A stretch of DNA of 64,000 nucleotides from assembly GCF_932526225.1 (NCBI RefSeq), contig NC_064038.1, positions 18,835,075 through 18,899,074 on the forward strand, read 5' to 3'. Below are positions 62,456-64,000 of this stretch, piece after piece (within the stretch, counting starts at the first letter, position 1; the number at the start of each line of letters is the position of its first letter). This DNA is from Nematostella vectensis (taxonomy: Eukaryota > Cnidaria > Anthozoa > Actiniaria > Edwardsiidae). The notes under the pieces are model-generated. The model saw only the letters and a list, made by a program, of their open reading frames with translations, had not been told where the DNA came from and did no database searches. A program made the position numbers and the translations under genes.

Positions 62456-62982
62456 AGTAGGGCGCGGTTAGTACTTGGATGGGTGACCGCCTGGGAATAC
62501 CGTGTGCTGTAGGCATGTCCTTTTTGTCATCGAAGTACTCACAGGACTGTTATATAATAGATAGATCTTACACAGTTCTATCGTCTACGGCCATACCACT
62601 TAGAAAGCACCGGTTCTCGCCCGATCACCGAAGTTAAGCTCAGTAGGGCGCGGTAAGTACTTGGATGGGTGACCGCTTCGGAATACCGTGTGCTGTAGGC
62701 ATTTCCTTTTTGTTACCAAAGTACTCACAGGACTGTTATATAAAATCAATTTCTTACACAGTTCTGTCGTCTACGGCCATACCACTGAGAAAGCACCGGT
62801 TCTCGTTCGATCACCGTAGTTAAGCTCAGTAGGGCACGGTTAGTACTTGGATGGGTGACCGCCTGGGAATACCGTGTGCTGTAGGCATTTCCTTTTTGTT
62901 ATCGTGGTACTCACAGGACTGTTATATAATAGATAGATCTTAAACAGTTCTGTCGTCTACGGCCATACCCCTGAGAAAGCAC

Positions 62983-63013
<31 letters not shown>

Positions 63014-63258
63014 AGTAGGGCGCGGTAAGTACTTGGATGGGTGACCGCCTGGGAATACCGTGTGCTGTAGGCATTTCCTTTTTGTTACCGAAGTACTCAC
63101 AGGACTGTTATATAAAATCTATTTCTTACACAGTTCTGTCGTCTACGGCCATACCACTGAGAAAGCACCGGTTCTCGTCCGATTACCGTAGTTAAGCTCA
63201 TTAGGGCACGGTTAGTACTTGGACGGGTGACCGCCTGGAAATACCGTGTGCTGTAGGC
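61213..63258 (+). repeat. 6-unit (1,116 bp) duplication
   Basis: Genes 328-333 match 334-339 at 1,116 bp. Shared mark: ctcgcccgatc in k=330 and 336. Differences: k=334 follows ctattg and has ggatgtgtg and atatcgtg; the terminator after k=335 is preceded by atgtcc; k=337 follows ataaaatcaat and has ctcgttcg; k=338 has tacccctgag. The hybrid end of gene 333 marks the join. Confidence 0.88.
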
Positions 63259-63540
63259 ATTTCCTTTTTGTTAACGAAGTACTCACCTGACTGTTATATA
63301 AAATCTATTTCTTACACAGTTCTGTCGTCTACGGCCATACCACTGAGAAAGCACCGGTTCTCGTCCGATCACCGTAGTTAAGCTCAGTAGGGCACGGTTA
63401 GTACTTGGACGTATGACCGCCTGGGAATACCGTGTGCTGTACGCATTTCCTTTTTTTTATCGATGTACTCACATGACTGTTATATAATAGATAGACCTTA
63501 CACAGTTCTATCGTCTACGGCCATACCACTGAGAAAGCAC

Positions 63541-63571
<31 letters not shown>

Positions 63572-64000
63572 AGTAGGGCGCGGTAAGTACTTGGATGGGT
63601 GACCGCTTCGGAATACCGTGTGCTGTAGGCATTTCCTTTTTGTTACCGAAGTACTCACAGGACTGTTATATCAAATCTATTTCTTACACAGTTCTGTCGT
63701 CTACGGCCATACCACTGAGAAAGCACCGGTTCTCGTCCGATCACCGTAGTTAAGCTCAGTAGGGCACGGTTAGTACTTGGACGGGTGACCGCCTGGGAAT
63801 ACCGTGTGCTGTAGGCATTTCCTTTTTGTTATCGAGGTACTCACAGGACTGTTATATAATAGATAGATCTTAAACAGTTCTATCGTCTACGGCCATACCA
63901 CTGAGAAAGCACCGGTTCTCGTCCGATCACCAAAGTTAAGCTCAGTAGGGCGCGGTTAGTACTTGGATGGGTGACCACCTGGGAATACCGTGTGCTGTAG
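62211..64000 (+). rRNA. 5S genes k=334-343 (last one cut by the window edge)
   Basis: Ten genes start at 62211, 62397, 62583, 62769, 62955, 63141, 63327, 63513, 63699 and 63885. Types: B A B C B' D C B C F. k=340 has gacgtatgacc in box C and ends gtacgc; the spacers around k=340 and 341 have cacctgact and cacatgact. k=341 is B-type after a T8 terminator but keeps G25, so it resembles the parent of the k=214 deletion copies. k=343 is F-type, seen for 116 nt (63885-64000); only its last two bases lie outside. Confidence 0.95.

Larger units (their letters stand above)
1..64000 (+). repeat. Tandem 5S rDNA array, 344 units of 186 bp
   Basis: The entire window is a head-to-tail array of a 186-bp unit (118-nt 5S gene plus 68-bp spacer). 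All copies read left to right and nothing foreign interrupts them. Gene starts follow 68 + 186k plus the small cumulative shift listed in the summary; each shift is explained by an indel that I located inside a gene. No indel was found in any spacer. The array runs off both ends of the window, so the true copy number is higher. Types A to S, defined in the summary, recur in a set order and give higher-order repeats of about 4, 5, 6, 11, 14, 15-23 and 53-55 units. This pattern is expected from unequal crossing-over of multi-unit blocks with incomplete homogenisation. The right edge is position 116 of the last gene; the left edge is the second base of a spacer. Confidence 0.99.

Noticed and set aside
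1-64000. Protein-coding open reading frames through the repeats
   Set aside because: The unit length, 186, is divisible by 3, so an open frame would run through many units. But each forward frame of the reference unit has a stop inside the gene, and the longest reverse frame stops after about 60 codons. Short frames present are shadows of the RNA gene.
1-64000. CRISPR array (regular repeats with spacers)
   Set aside because: Repeat and spacer are both conserved between units, and the repeat is a full-length 5S rRNA gene with promoter and terminator. There is no set of unique spacers and no cas gene.
1-64000. 5S-derived SINE (SINE3 type) copies
   Set aside because: No tRNA- or LINE-like body, poly-A tail or target-site duplication follows the 5S part. 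The units are strictly tandem and share a spacer.
1-64000. Spliced-leader, U-snRNA, tRNA or histone genes within the spacers
   Set aside because: The spacers are only 68 bp, all alike, and fully used by terminator, conserved block and TATA region. No such gene fits.

Overview
The whole 64 kb window is one uninterrupted, head-to-tail array of 5S ribosomal RNA genes on the + strand. I count 344 copies: 343 complete, plus a last one that loses its final two bases at the window edge. Each unit is 186 bp, made of a 118-nt gene and a 68-bp AT-rich spacer. I found no protein gene, transposon, spliced-leader, U-snRNA, tRNA or histone gene. The gene lines up without gaps against the vertebrate 5S gene (same 118 nt before the 3' tail, as I recall that sequence) and has the conserved box A and box C control region. 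With the TATA-like element at -32 to -25 and the DNA-encoded oligo-T stop downstream, this points to an animal nuclear genome. The middle of the gene resembles arthropod and other protostome 5S genes as I remember them. I cannot name the species.

Coordinates: number the genes k = 0 to 343. Gene k starts at 68 + 186k + d. The shift d is 0 for k 0-56; -1 for 57-159; -2 for 160-171; +8 for 172-182; +7 for 183-192; +17 for 193-203; +16 for 204-214; +15 for 215-228; +14 for 229-230; +13 for 231-235; +12 for 236-247; +22 for 248-258; +21 for 259-269; +20 for 270-283; +19 for 284-343. Every gene is 118 nt except eleven with a 1-bp deletion (117 nt) and three with a 10-bp insertion (128 nt). Checked against the text at many points, the rule ends exactly on the last gene at 63885. 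In each unit the T-run terminator starts 7 nt after the gene, and the TATA-like element lies 32 to 25 nt before the next gene.

The copies are not all alike. Using gene positions 1-118, I name these types. A is the reference. B has A73, T95 and C97, often with T19; B' has A73 only. C has T49 and A68. D has T44, T49, T61, A68, C84 and A99. E is the most divergent (T3, A30, A47, C51, A56, G57, A68, C84). F has A48 and A93. G has T49, C51, A56, A68 and C84. S has G4, T30, T49, A68, C84 and C116. The types come in a fixed, repeating order, so the array has a higher-order repeat structure like that of a satellite DNA.

Layout: in 0-24 kb a block of about 15-19 units marked by E-type genes occurs about four times (near 0-3.5, 8.8-11.2, 11.2-14.7 and 19.7-22 kb). 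A second block at 4.3-8.0 kb recurs at 21.2-24.2 kb. An 11-unit (2,046 bp) block is directly duplicated at 14.6-18.6 kb. From about 24 kb onward E-type genes are absent, and a 20-23-unit block carrying D, S, B, C/G and F genes takes over. About 33.1-42.96 kb is a near-perfect tandem duplicate of 42.96-53.0 kb. Smaller duplications of 4, 5, 6, 14 and 20 units lie around these.

Functionally the locus supplies one product, the RNA of the large ribosomal subunit's central protuberance, made by RNA polymerase III with TFIIIA, TFIIIC and TFIIIB. Many common variants keep or improve base pairs, so much of the array looks able to make good RNA. Other types (E, S, the indel copies, two copies lacking a terminator) look degenerate yet have been copied along with their neighbours by unequal exchange.
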